Shown here: positions 34,501 to 49,500 of the stretch, in pieces
Numbering within the stretch: position 1 is the stretch's first letter
How the letters are laid out: every line of letters starts with the position of its first letter
Source of the DNA: Lineus longissimus
Lineage: Eukaryota > Nemertea > Pilidiophora > Heteronemertea > Lineidae
Assembly: GCF_910592395.1 (NCBI RefSeq)
Contig: NC_088315.1
Span: forward strand, 11,598,501-11,662,500
Length of the DNA: 64,000 nucleotides
Reading direction: 5' to 3'
The notes under the pieces: generated by a model
What the model was told of the DNA's origin: nothing
The model's input: the letters and a program-made list of their open reading frames with translations, nothing else
The model's database searches: none
Made by a program: the position numbers and the translations under genes

Positions 34501-37500
34501 TTATGGCAAATCTGCACAAGAAAAACTTTCTGAAATAAGAAATCGTGTCCGATGCCCTTCCTGCTGAGTTTTGTTTATAATCCTGATAACCTTATAGTTA
34601 GAGGATATATGTTGTAGTAATTTCATAGGTAATCTACCTTTGGTCTGGGAGTGGGAGACCTTGCCACTTGCTATACTGGCATTGCCAAGATGATAAAATA
34701 TCAACCTGAATCATTAGACCACATGCTGTCAATTTGAACAATAGAGCAGTCCAAAAACACCGCATAAGACTGCATTCGGATCCGATCGGATCAAACCCCA
34801 TTCCAGACCGGATGTGGTGTCATTCAAATATACCCGTTTAGACGTTCAACAGAATGAGGACTGATATGGACCAATTTTTTTGGGTTTCACCACCAATCCG
34901 CAGGATGTCGTGGTGACAGCACCGATTTAGCTCTAATACGCATGCGTGTAGGTAAAAATTTACTCCACATCATGACATGAGATCGCATAAGGCCCGATTG
35001 CGTTTAGACGACCGAATTTGATCCGGATGCATCCGGACTTACCTCGAAGGAGCAAAAGAGGTGGACCACTTGGAGTCCTGATGGGACCACACGAGTCCCA
35101 ATTGGATTGCGTTTAAACCCGGGAAATTCAGACTGCATTCAGATTCGATCGGATCTCAGCGGGTCTATTTTCAGTCGTCTAAACGGCCCTATTGAGCCGA
35201 GAATTATTTCCTTACAAAATAAGTGGAAATGTGTAAGATCTCATTTGATGATAATTTTCAGCGTTCTGGCGCATGTTGGAATTACAGGAAAGGTAGACAT
35301 ATGTGGTATTAAAGTGCTCTAACATTTAACACTCTGACATAGGGCCTACCTCGAACCGCAACTTTGGTTTTCCTCTAAGAAGTCTTTCCTCAAGTTGTCT
35401 TTCTATTCCACTGAAGTCATAACTGATGACAGTGCCCTTCCCGATCTCCAGGGAGTAGTTGCAATGGGCAAGGACCATGGGTAGAAGGTCCTTCTCAGGG
35501 TCATAGGAGATCAGATGTGCGGGTGTTGCTTCTTTAGTGCTGAACTCGGGCAGTTCACTTGATCTGAATATACAGCAGTTACATCAGTAAGTTTTCTACC
35601 GGTCATGGTCAACTGTTAATCACACTCATCCTACTTTTAAGATGTCCAATTTATAAAGGCATATGTCAACTTCAGGCGACTAACAAAACAGAACACCTTT
35701 AGCCTTTGAATGTTGAAGGGTTATGCCATTTTATTGTGATTGAGGAAAATTTGATGGAGTTTCACAGTAATGTTGAAATATATTCTGTTTGTATATCAAC
35801 GCAATTGAAAATTTCCAAATTCAATTGCAAATTTCAAATCTCTAAGGGATGCCTTTAATGCATTTCCCTAAAAGGACACTTAATAGGTGTGTCAATTCAC
35901 CACATGTCAATGTAAGGCCAAATAATCTGATTTGGAGACAAGATAATTTCATTGTAAACCTTTGACAATTCTAAAACAAACACGCACACTAATTTTGTCA
36001 TGTATATGGTATCGGTTGGTTGGGTCTGCAATGACCATGCTGTTTATTGTTTAGTTTAGCCTGCTACATTGTAGTGTGCACATGCATATAATTAACAGAG
36101 CGCGAAAATATCATGGCTGAATTGTGAGTCGTTGTCGTTCAATGTCAGCTGTCCAACAAAGTGAAGTTGGGCCTTAGTAAACGCCCGTCCTACGAACCCA
36201 AGGACGTAGCAGATTTCATATTTATAGGTCTCAAAGAACCAGCTATGCCACTGTACAGACCAATTTAGCTGAACTCACGCTTTCTCCTTGTATCTACAAT
36301 ATGACATGATGAATTCGTTGTGTTTCCTCGTGAGGAACTCAAGCAGCATGACAGAACAGAGGCCTAGTCCCTGCGAACATGGAATTAGCATGGCGATAGG
36401 CGTTTCACCATCCACAGCCAGCTCGCAGTTGTCCCGGGGGAGTGTGTACCCACTCGCGGCTGGAAAAACAAACGCAACAATTATACTGCTGTTTGCTTCA
36501 TATATAATGAAACCGAAAAATGCTTTTTAACCATTAAAGAAATTCGGCTAGCCACCATTGCATTGGACAATCTAAGGGTCTTGGGCTTACGAATTTTAGT
36601 ATGGTGTTTTCTAATGAGTAGGCTACATAAACAGCATTGAATAGCTTACTGTATGTTCGAAGTGCATCTCGGACACACTTCCAGGCTTCAGCAAACTCGT
36701 CCACCAATTTCTTGATCTCGTCCCTTTGTGCTACTGTAATAAGAATGAACAATTGAAGGATTTAAGTGAACACACAGATTTACACCGTACGCCTTCATGA
36801 CCTAATCATGCACAATAAAACTTGACACTAGCTGACAACATAATCTCAAATCTGCACCAGATACAAATTTCCACTTCCTTAGTTCTTGGCTCATTCTACC
36901 AGTTTACAGGAGGTGTTCTACTGATTCAGATAGATAACACAATATTGGCAGTGCCAGCACAGCCGGTAGCAAAGTCTCACACTCCCAGACCAATGGTAGA
37001 TTACATAAGATTACTACCACTTTCTTCCTTAAGAGCTATCAAGGAAATAAGGATTAGAAACAAGACTCGGCAGAAGGGTCATCACAGATCCTATGGTGTG
37101 TTCACACTGGATGCGAATTGAAACCGAATTCCGTAGAGCGCTCTCCGGAATACGAATTGATTAATCCAGTTTCAGAACGGTCGCGTCACACTGGCCCGAA
37201 TACGCATTCAAATTGGTTTAAAACGCGCCACACTCAATGCATACTAACCACGCGCCATCTATTATTATTATTATTATTATTTATTAACCTCCCATATGGG
37301 AGAATAAAATTTACGAGTACAAAACATATAAGTATATAATATCACAGTATCACACAGTCATTATTAACAAGATAAAATCGCGTAAGGTGCTTGACCATTT
37401 CCATCTCCCGGCCATGCCTATTGCCAAAGTTCGGGTCAAAGAGGAGTGTCCTCAGCGAGTCAACACCACCGTCGCTATTAGCGGAGAATCCCGGCCTCGC

Positions 37501-40500
37501 CCTCGAAAACGAGGCCAAAACCGGGGAAAACCCCGCCGCGACGATGTTGCTGACCAGCGTACCTTTGACCAACGAACCGGCGGCAACATACCTTGCCAGG
37601 AAATGGAAATGCAAGTCACGTGCAAGGGAGTTGATTTTTCCCTATTCTATGGCATAACGAAAAACGATTTGAGTTAATGAGATCATTTAAATACATCAGT
37701 TAACTAGTTCGGAGCACTAGTTCCCGCGGTCAAAGGTCACTTTCCATGCGCCGGGCGCATGCGCAGTGCGATCGAAAACCTTAATTCGTATCAAGCGCGT
37801 CACACTTGAAATCTCAATACGGTTTCGTTGATTCGGATTAGCTGATTCGCATTCAATTCGGTTTAAGAACCGTGTTGGTTAAAGCGGATTGAGATCGGTA
37901 TGAACCGAATTGAGTGTGACGCCCCAATACGTATCAACGTTTTAATTCGAATTCAATTCGTGTTAAAACCCCAGTGTGACCACGGCACTAGACAGATTTC
38001 AACTAATATTCTGTGAGGAAATACATGCGATTTTCGGCTCACTCTACAAGTTGACAGCATGTGGTCTATTGATTATCTTGACAGTACCAGCACAGCAGGT
38101 ATGGCAAAGTCTCTCACTCCCAGGCCATTAGTAGATTACCGGATATATCTACAATTCATGCTTCCCCTCAGCTATCAAGGTAATTATTGTTGGTGTAGTA
38201 GCACCGCCAAGAGCCAGGAACCTCATTTCTTCCCTAAACAATTCTGATAGCAAAAAATTGTGTCACGCAACCTCCAGGGAAATGTCAGACTTACCTTCGT
38301 ATTCCTGCAGGAATTTGCTGACCTTAATGCGCTGTGCATCCGCCTGATTGATTCTATGCTGGTATTTCTGAAGCAACAATTGCTGCAGTCTGCTGATGGC
38401 TGGGAGATGACACATGGCCCGCAGATGATGTTCCTAAAGGAAAGCAATTCCCAAGACACAAATGAAAGATTAATGTGAGACACAGGGCAAGGGTTTGCCA
38501 TAATATTTATTTATGTACTTGTACAGTCTAGCTCATATTAATATCAACACCTATGATTTGTGATATCTCTCAAAACTTCACACTGATTTCAATATAAATT
38601 GCCCAGAATTGTCACAAATCCTGTTGTCCATACAAGCATCTTAAGTACTCCAAAAGGTAGACCTTTACTAGATGGATAAACCATGAAAAACAACTTTCTA
38701 CAAATCCATTGAGAAGCTTTTGCTTTAAGTTGGACAAAATATCGTCGTCTGAAATTGGAAAAATACATGTGAAGTATGCCCTATAACGATAGTTTACTTC
38801 TTTTAACATGGTTGATCTGTACACCCGAAAGGCTGTGCATCCGTATTTTTGTCTGTTGATCAATATATGTCTTGATGTGATGTGTTAATTGGTGATTACA
38901 TATTAATGAAGACAATAATACACTTCATTGTAATCATAATGATGATACAGACAACAACATTTGCGACAACCTTGTGCTAAACCAAATTGAAAACGGTTGA
39001 ATAGTTTAGGAGATATCATAAGTTGTAGATGTTGATAATAATATGAGCTGGACTGTATTGGACACCACAAACGGTGCATTAGAACTCGATCTTGAACACT
39101 GACGTAGTGCATAGTTTTCTTTTTCACTTTCGGCTCTGTACTGCTCATTTCTAGATAGATTTTGATGAAATCTACAGCTTATTAACTTTTCATGTATTTC
39201 TTCAAATGTGCCAAGTTCCATTTGAAAATGTCCATAAAAAAATAGGATCATGCCCAGTGTCTTCAAAATCATTCATCAAATACATTTTTCAGACTTTATT
39301 TTCAAACATTAGTCAAAAATTGTGCGAGGGCCCAAAATTAGATGCTTATTATCAGAAAAAAAGGACCAGTTTGAAGAAATCGGTCAGGTCATCTTCTTCT
39401 AAAAAAGCATTTGTGATCATTTCCTTCCTTGGAAAAATGACATCAGCGACAGTTGGGTGGCCTACCATGTTGCCAATAAACATGCTATATTAATTGTTTA
39501 ACTGTTATGGTCGTCGGGTAGGAAGTAGCATACATTTTTGAAACATATTAAACTGGTCAAGATTACAGGAAAAGCTTGTCTAAGACACGTCATCTCTAGC
39601 CTTACCTCTTGAAGGAAGTGACGTAAGATCCTTGTCTCCTCACGATCATGGTCATTATCATTCATGAGCTGTGTCAGGTGGTCCACCGTCACCCGGTATC
39701 GATACTGCCACATCATGTGACTGTCGTGGATCTTGTTGACATCGACATCATCACCAAGTGTGACCACTTCGTGTATAATCTTGATCAGGGGATTGTTTGC
39801 TACAAAAAAATGATCTTTCACACTTGAATGACTCACAGCCAAACATGATTTTAATTGTTAAAATACAAAAAATAATTGGGAATTATTCTGGCACTAAAAC
39901 AATAGCAACACTCCAAAATCAGCCAATTTGGAAATGCTCCACAAAGGTAGCACACTGACTCAAATTACAACTCAAATTACCTGGATTAAGAAGATTTCAA
40001 TCAACCAGTCTCTGACTTTGGGAAACAAGGTCATTGCAAAACCTTTATAAGAATACAACTCTGTCAATATGTGCAATGCAATACGATTTGCTTCATTAGC
40101 GTCTCTCTGCATTTGGAAATTCAAATTCATATAATGCAAGGCTTATGTAAATTTATGTGAGGATAAAACATGCATTGCATTCGAATGAATAAGATACTCA
40201 CACAAACGCTCGTCACTAAGCAATCGTTCATTGATTCGGTTCACTTTGACATCAAAGTCCTGAAAACAAACCCATGAGTTCATTTCTAGAAATTGGAAAG
40301 ATGAATATTAATGATTTTCATGTTCAGCTTTTGTTTAGGACTCATACTCGATTCACATTCAACTCAATTCGTAAGCGCTTTGCTATATCATTACCCCAGC
40401 TTTTTGGCGTCTACATTCCTCTTCCAGCTCATCTCCCTTGGAAGTATACAGAGGCCAACTGCCTCTCAGCACTAGCACTCAACACTTGTGGCTATCTCTG

Positions 40501-43500
40501 CCAGCAAGGTACCCTTCAGTCCTGGGTGGAGAGAGCAAGTTAGGTAGAACGCTTGCTCAATGATACAAAATAAAATAGCCGTGATCCCTCAGAATGTCGA
40601 ACATACAATCCGGTGCCCTACAGTTGGAACTGGACTAATGTATATTACCAAATTTACCAGCTAATCAATGTGACTTTGTACATGCCTTTTATATTAAAGG
40701 GTCTAAACTTACTATGAAACATTGTCCATGTACCTGTAGCGGATGGCAATTATGATACATGACAGTAATAATGATAAAGCAACCTCACATTCTAACAGGT
40801 TTTTTTAAGGATATTTTAATACTTAAAAGTACTTTAAAAAAAATCAGATATAGAGGGCGAATTAGGCTAAAGATCCACGCCAACTTTTAGTGATGCTGCA
40901 TAGAATACAAAAATGACTCTTCCTAACCAGGCACCCCTCCTTCATAAAATAAACAACTACCATTGATTCATACCACCGAATGAAACTCACATGCAGTAGA
41001 GGCGTCACATATGCTTGCGAGAAGGCAATCTCCCATTGCACACGGGCATCTTTGGAATTCAGGTCCAAGTTAAAGCAGGCATCACCTACAAGGAGACGAT
41101 TACTGAACATCTGATATCTGTTACAAAGGTATTATTATGAATGCAAACCAAAACATTAGAATCTTAATTTAAAAGTGCATGATTTGCAAAGCCCGAGTCA
41201 AAACCAATCCACATGACATTTTCACATTGTCAATAGTCGCCGAATAGAATGTTGTTCAGGAGGATCGTGGCCTAGCTTGCAAGTTGTATGCCACTGCAGA
41301 ATATTATAAAGTCTGCCACCAGTTTCAACCTAGCACTGATAAGTCAATTCCACTCAAGCAGCAAAAAAAAACACCAGGCCAAAACCTCAATTTGTCTATG
41401 GCGAGGAGTCTTTGAAATATACAAAATCCATTGGTTCGTACTTCTCTGTTCTTCCATGAATCCACCACCGACAAGTAGAGTCATAACTGACAAGCAATCA
41501 TCAGGCGACTTCCCAAGAGCCCTTGCAAGCTGTTGGATATCGTGGCGAATATGATCTAATAGGAATGTACAGACTTCATCGGAACCGATGTTTGGTCTGA
41601 TCATGTCAGCTACAGCCTAGAAGAAATAGATACTGGTAAGGTACTGAGTGTGGTAATGGATGAATCTGAGGTCATTTGTTTGACAGTACCAGCGTATGAA
41701 CCACAGTAGACCGTGTCTAATATCGGTAGCTGTAAGAACTGGTAATTTTTTTTCCTGAGGGGTGAAATGTTTTTCAAGGTCAACTGTCAATTTCATCTGC
41801 TACCTAAGGTTGCGGTCAGTAGCCGGTTTATTCAATTTCATGAAGCATTGACTCTTTAGAAGTAGAAGTGTTCCCAATCCATCAAGACCATGCCTACTGC
41901 AACCAATTTGCTATAACACTCAATTAAATACCTGGGTGGATATGCATGCAGCTGAAAAGCAGGCAACTGAGCTGCAAACTGTTGATCTTTAACCGTCTGT
42001 GACCTTCTTGATAAGCAGCTGTATCAAATTAGGTTATTGAAGAAAATACTTGTCCAGTGTTTTCCAATGAAAATGCATCCCCTCTTGTTTAGAGCACAAC
42101 CATGTACCACAATAATAACTGGTTACAGCACAATAGATCCGACGGCATCCTGAGATCAGACTTTTTTACTCTTACCTCATATACAAAACCCTAAGAAAAA
42201 AGCAGTACAATCCGCTGGTAAGAGTGGCTGTTCTGAATAACTTTACACACCTCATATAGTTTATGTTAAAATTTGTGGTACAATACAATAAAGACAGGCC
42301 ATAATAAAATCTAAGAAGTTCCTAACGTTTCGATTCCTTGAGCTACATCGATCTTACGCTGTTAAACATTCTGTTGAAATGTTGTTGTGCCTTTATTACG
42401 AAATGACATAAACTTGCAGCGGGGATGTGCAATTCAGCAAACAGCCTTCGAAAGTTCAAACGTAAAAGTGGATTTCACGTGACGAGCGATTCAGTCGACT
42501 ATTTACTTTTTCCTGGGCAGTAAAAATGTACCTTCTTACTTCTTGTTCAAAGGTCCGGCGCCGATCAGTTACTCTACGGATGAATATGTTGATTATAGGG
42601 CCCACAATAGGCTTCCACTTAGAACCTCACGTATGACTCGATATTGCATCAATTGCTTTGATAATACTCTCTTTCACACATTAAGAGGTCAATCCCAAGA
42701 GTGTACAGAAAACATGATTGACAGGTTACACAGCCCAATTCTATGTTCCATTGGCTACTAGAATTGTTCTAATGGTGGTCATTACAAACAGGTGAATTTC
42801 TGACCAATTGGGCTTGATATAGGGCCCATATTAGTATATTTGACCTGCCAATATCAATAGTGGCTGGTACTACCAAGTTTACAAGGACAGACCTCTTAAT
42901 GCGTAAAAGAGAGTAATTTTGCCGCGGGAAGGGTATTGTGTTGCTGGGGCGAAATACACTTTTAATACAGGGCGACGTTCTGATTGGGCGTGCTAAAGTG
43001 CCAAATCCAGGTTCCATGTCAAGAAAACAGTGCTCACTGCTAAAGATGCGATCAAGGTATGAATCAACTTATGCATTCGGATCTGAGGATCTTGGGGAAC
43101 AAGTTCAAAACTAATCAACTCTATTTTAATCAGCCGAAGTTAACATCTCTTATATTGAATGGGAAGAACGTTAGAACTAAAACATATACTAAAATAAATA
43201 GGTGACCGTTGTGACCAATATGTATAGATCATTTGTTGTAAGTTGCATGACCGGACCCCAGCCTTAACGACACACCTTTCATTCCTTTCGCTGCTTAATT
43301 CAACCAGTCACAGAGGATCCCGGCAAGTCTATTGTGGTCTGTAACCGGTCTATAAATTTGGATAACCACCCTGATAAAACAAGGCAACTCACATGACCGT
43401 CGGCGTAATTATATAATTTTTAAAACAAACCTGGGCATCATGGTTGGTGCCAATATGCATAGATAGGTGGAGTAGCAGTCGCAGGATGATCGTAACAGCC

Positions 43501-46500
43501 GGAGTCAGATCACGTTCTGGGACAGGAGTTAGATCACTCATGTCTGCTCGTCCTAATATGTGGCCGGTCTGTGTGTTGTCCCTTTGAAACGGGTAGATTA
43601 GGAGATCACATAATGCACCGAGTTTTAATACTTTTTAAATTTTATTTCAAAAGGACAACTTGGGTGTGTCTGGGAGGATAATGTGCCTACTCAAAAATGT
43701 GCCGACACATTCAGCATCAAAGTAATACCGATCTCCAATAATAGTTTTCACTATTGATACAAGGCAGTTTTAGACGTGGTTTGCGAATTTCTGATAGTTC
43801 AGTTTACTGATTTTATACTGATTCTATCTGAGGTCATATCCCTGCTGGGATAAAAAACAAACATATCGCATGTACTTTTAAAGTTTAAGTGAGGGGCATA
43901 ATTCATCCAAATGCCACTTGTATGACAAATCATCTATTATTGTGACTAACAAGTCAGTGGATTCAAGCCACCACAGTATTGACAGAACGGTCTGACATGA
44001 ACTACCTACCTGGTATCCAGTCTAACGTTCCCATCCGCAGATACATTAGCTGTTCCACCAATTGTAACCCCACATTTTTGGCACTTCCCTCTATGATATG
44101 GTCCACCACACTGCAGTAAGAAAACAGAAACATTCTCCTGGGTCTCGAGTGCCTTTTTACTCATTTGATAAAAGCGAGATTCTCGCTGACAGAGTGTGTT
44201 TTCTCCTGTCCCAAGTTACCTTCTACAATTACACAAGTCAACTGATTTGTGGTAATCGTCAGGAGTGTTACATTGTCGTAGAATAGCACAATGACAGTGA
44301 TATAACTAATTGCTTAACCCTTAAAGCTGCACCCCCTGAAAAATCACGAAGCAAGATGTAACGGAATGAAGCAAATTAGAAACTTCAAATCAAATTGCTA
44401 GTCAGAAAGACATAAGCCATAAAAGAATGTTGATATTAGCTTTCCTGGTGTGGATCATACTGTTTTGTAAATCAAGTCATAGTTTGTTATCAATTATTTT
44501 AAAAGTTTAATTTTTCAACTTACATCTCCAATAATGTACGGATGGCCGTTGCTGCACGCTGGAAAAGTAATGTAAGTAACAGTAAGCTCAAGTCAAAAAT
44601 AAACATTCACAAAATCATAGAGCATCTTGAGCAAATTTCTGGTCCTTGTAAATTATGAGAATAACAGTTAATTTGGCACAGTTTATGATATAGCATGACA
44701 CAAATTGAAAATTGAACTCGAATTTGAAAATTTCTAATCGTGCCAATACACACTGAATACAGATTTCAACAATGCCGTTGCGTAGACAGATATAAACAAA
44801 TGCTATAAATACCAAGTTTCAGAACATTTGCATGCATAATAACCGTACTATGGCATTATGTATTTCCATTTTCCTGAGCTACAATGTACCATTAAATACA
44901 ATGAATACCAACAGCATACCCCTTTACCTGCCTACATCGATCACTTTCATTGTATTTTCTTGTGGCTCAGGTAACTGGAAAGATTGCCACACTCCAGAAT
45001 GCACTTTGCTGAAACCTGGTATATATAGTATTTGTATATCAATCTATAAATTTATATTCAATACGTATTTAACACCACTGGAGACTTTCAAAACAAATTT
45101 CTATATGAAATCAAATTTTTAACAGCAGTTTGTTCTAAAATCAAATGCAACAAGGTAGAATTTGTATGTCTGACGAGTGAAAAGAATGGAATATGAATGA
45201 ACGAGGTGGCACAGGTTGCCTATCAGATGAGTAAAAGGAGGGAACATGTATGGAGAAGGAGATGGCAAGATCAGATGTCAGGTAATGAAATGGTCCAGGG
45301 ACCATGTGCTCACCTCGGGTAATGTAATGAATGTCATTTGCAGTGGATGTGAGGAGAACAGTTTCTGGGTAGTTTCACCAGTTTTGATTCCATTGAATAA
45401 TATCATTCTTCTCGGTTCAATGGCACAAAAGAAAATTACCGGTACCATCTAAGTATAGCATTTTGATTATAAAGTTGATTGAATTTCAGGGTTATTGAAG
45501 AGTGTATGTCAAATGGAAATTGGTTGAGATCTGTTCAACAGTTTAGTAGTAATAGGACTTTGTTGGATTTTCAAGATGGCGGCCATATTTGTCATGGGAT
45601 TTGACTGAAAATTAGGGAAATTGATGAGTACATAGATATAAATCACATGAAATCTGGTTGCAATCCAACTTTATTTAATTTTCAAGATTGCCGCCTGGCG
45701 GCCATATTTGAAGTCCGAGTGGGACAAATTTTTGGGGTAGAATAGAGGGTCCCTAGATATATGTCCTCACAAGTTTAGAACCTTCTAGCTCAAATAGAAA
45801 CAAAACGTTTCACCTATCGGTGATTTAGTGAATTTTAACCTCTGTGACCTTGAAAAGTAGGTCAAATCAAAAACCTGGGTGATATGTCATTTGACCATCT
45901 TAGATACACCCACCATAAAAATTTCGTCACTCTACTATGTACAACCATTAGCTTCAAAAAGGTAAAAACAATTTCCAAGATGGCCGCCTGAAGGCCAGGA
46001 AGTAGGTCACATTGCGAAAAATAAAATAAATCTGGGCATATTGCCCAAAGCTACCATCGCACCAAGTTCTAGCCATCTAGCCCTAGCGGTGACAAAACAT
46101 GCTCCGCTAACGGACGACGACGGACGCCAGAGTTCCCTTTAAACTCCCCAGAGGTGAGCTAAAAAGTAGAGAACGTTTGTGGAGCAGGGGCTGGCACATA
46201 AGACAGAGAAATGTAATGACCAACTGCTCAACCGCTTAGCAGTTTGCTCCTGCTGATGTCCCCTTTGCTAGCAGCCTACTTCCTTTCCAAGAGAGACCTT
46301 TTGCAAGCACAGCCAGCTAATAGTAGCTATCTGGATATTCCATTACTCTTGTGTAGCCAGTTGAGGTTTTTGAGAAGTGCCATGCAGTTACATCCTCGAA
46401 AATCCCAATCTGATGTCTTATCAAAGATTATGTTTTTTTCCATTTTTCAGCATCTGACCAAAAATGGCAAAATATGCAAAAAATGGCTGTTGAGCAGAAA

Positions 46501-49500
46501 GCCAGAAGATGAAATAGAATAAAATGGCAAGGGGCGGATTGCTCCCCTCTGGAACTTTAGCTACGGTCTACACTAGCCAACATAAACCAACAAATGTTGG
46601 CCAACATCATGTTGGGCCTTGTTGCAGAGGCATGTTTGCTCTTGTTTGCCAGTGTGGACGGGTTGAAAAACAAGTGAAAACATCAGCAAACTTGTTGGCC
46701 AAAGTTAGGCCATGCACCTTCTGAAAAACATGTTGGTTGGTGTTGGGCAATCAGCAGCCAATCAGGGAACAGATTTGGATCATGTGATGGAGCTACTGGG
46801 ACAAAATGGCAGCCTCAATGAAAGATAGAGAATGGCAATTTCAAGAAACTGAACATTTAATTTCGGAATACGAAAAGCTTCATCCATTCGCAGGAAATTC
46901 TTGAGGCTTTTGAAGTCTGAGGCCATTAACTCTTGAAGGAGGCAGTGATAGGCCCCATGCATGCTTTTTCCACAGGTATGGCTTTTGTCAGTTGCGGCGG
47001 CGACGGGGGTTAATCACAACTGAAAGAATGGCTGCTGAAGCACCTAGGCATGCTTTCTTCCTGTGGTTCTCCATTGTTTTAAAGAAAAATGGAGAGAAAT
47101 GACTGACTTTCCCTCCAAATTGCCCTAAAATTCATGCCAAACACGGCCAAACTTGTTTGGCAATGTTTGCCTGTGTTTGATAGTGTGGACGGGTCCCCAA
47201 ACATTCACCAACATGATGTTGGCTCATGTTGGCCAACAATTGTTGGCGAATGTTTGCTAGTGTAGACCAGGCTTAGAGATGTGCAATGAAAATGCTCCAT
47301 AGACTATGTGCTCAACTGGCATTATCTTGCCAAAGAGTGGCCAGTTAAAAATGAATGATAATTTGAGTACACTGTTCCCTGTTTTAGGTGACGGTACCGG
47401 GTACCTGAAAAACACACCAAATCACAGCAAAGTCTTGAACTTTGACCTGTACGACCCTGAAAATTGGGTCAAGGATACAGACGACTGACACTGAAGTATT
47501 ATAGACTAAACGTAGGCCTATAAAACGATGTAATATCTCCGAGTTTAAAATGTAGCCAACTCACCGTAAAATACTGGATTTTCTTTGGCAGTCTTAGCAG
47601 CAAGAAGAGCAGTTCTCAGCTCTTCAAGATGATCCTGGGGCATGGTCGGTAGATAAGAGGCCTGTAATGATTCGGAAAATCCCTTCAACCAAAAGTAGTT
47701 TTACATCAATCTCTCCAAAATATGCACAACTGATATTCTACCAGGTTGTCCACTACTCGTTTTTAAACCAATCCACCAAATACTGTAATGAAATGGCCAG
47801 GGCCATTGTGCTCACCTCATGTGGAGGAAAGATGGATAAAGAGCATGGTATTGTGTCATGTAGTGCTAGGTTTGATGTAGGTCCAAGCAATTACAATTTC
47901 CCCAAATGGCCAATTTACAGTACATTCGACCTCTGTGACCTTGAAAAGTAGGTCAAATCAAAGAAGACCCGGGTGACACATTGAATGGTTGTTAGAATTA
48001 GATGTACCTATGATATAAAATTGGTGCCAATCGGGCAAGTCATTACTAGGAATAATGGCATTTTGAAGAATTTAGGATTTGGCCCCCTCCCTGGAGGCCA
48101 AACGGCAAATCAGATCGCACCAAACTTCGGTACCTGAGATCACCTGACCAAGGGGTACATGTGTACTTAATTTGTGATCAATAGTCATTGCAGTTAAGAA
48201 ACGTGCCATAGTTACGGCCTGACGGCGAATTTACGCCATTTGACCTCTGTGACCTTGACAAGAAGGTCAAATTAAAAACCTGTGTGACATATACTGTATG
48301 GTGATTAGATGTACCCATGATATCAAATTGGTGGCAATCGGGCAAGAAGTTAAGGAATAATCACATTTTTAAGGTTTTTGGATTTTGCCCCCTGGTGGTC
48401 AAGTGGTGAATCATATTGGACCAAACTTCGGTCCCTAAAATTACCTGACTAAGGGGTAAATGTGTACCAAATTTGGTATCAATAGTCATTGCAGTTAAGA
48501 AACGTGCCATAGTTACGGCCTGACGGCAAATTTACGCCATTTGACCTTTGTGACCTCGACAAGAAGGTCAAATTAAAAACCTGTGTGACATATACTGTAT
48601 GGTGGTTAGATGTACCCATGATATCAAATTGGTGGCAATCGGGCAAGAAGTTAAGGAATAATCACATTTTTAAGGTTTTTGGATTTTGCCCCCTGGTGGT
48701 CAAGTGGTGAATCATATTGGACCAAACTTCGGTCCCTGAGATCACCTGACTAAGGGGTAAATGTGTACCAAATTTGGTATCAATAGTCATTGCAGTTTAG
48801 AAACGTGCCATCGTTACATCCTAACAGCCAATTTACACCATTTGACCTCTGTGACCTTGAAAAGGAGGTCAAATCAAAAACCCGGAGGATATATGATGCA
48901 CCTTTGCTAGAAGTACCTACCATATTTTTTTCAAAATTTCCCGACTACTATTAAGGGAGATATTGCATATTTTCACTTTTAAGGTTTGGCCCCCTGGTGG
49001 CCAAACCATGAAACGAATCGGACCGAAACTTGGTCTCCAAGGTGTCATTACATAAGGGTACATGTGTACCAAGTTTCAACTCAATAGCTCAATAACAGTT
49101 ACGAAACGTGCCCTGCTAACGGACGACGAACGACGACGGACGACGACGACGACGACGACGGACGACGGACGCCACGGTATGGGATAAGCTCACCTCTGCT
49201 AAGAGATGATCTAAAAACCAAGCATATGCAAAAATACCACATGGAATTTGAGAGAACTCTGGTGTAGTGCATGCAAAAAGTAGCTGATGAAAAAGTTAAA
49301 CCTGTTGTCAGCACAGGATATGTATTTGCTGGTGGTCATCCCCACGGTAGTTTAGAATACATCTAGAGAAGCTCACGTCCGAGCTGCTCCAATCCAGTGA
49401 TGTTCTTGGAAGAGGATGCTTTGTCTATTGTTCACTGTGTGACAATGAGGAATACACCCATGCAAAGGAGTGTTCCAACTGCTGCTATTTCTGATAACAT

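Noticed and set aside
34747-35190. Possible TIR element with 'gatccgatcggatc' motifs
   Set aside because: Recurrent motifs are visible but no consistent pair of inverted ends or target duplication could be defined.
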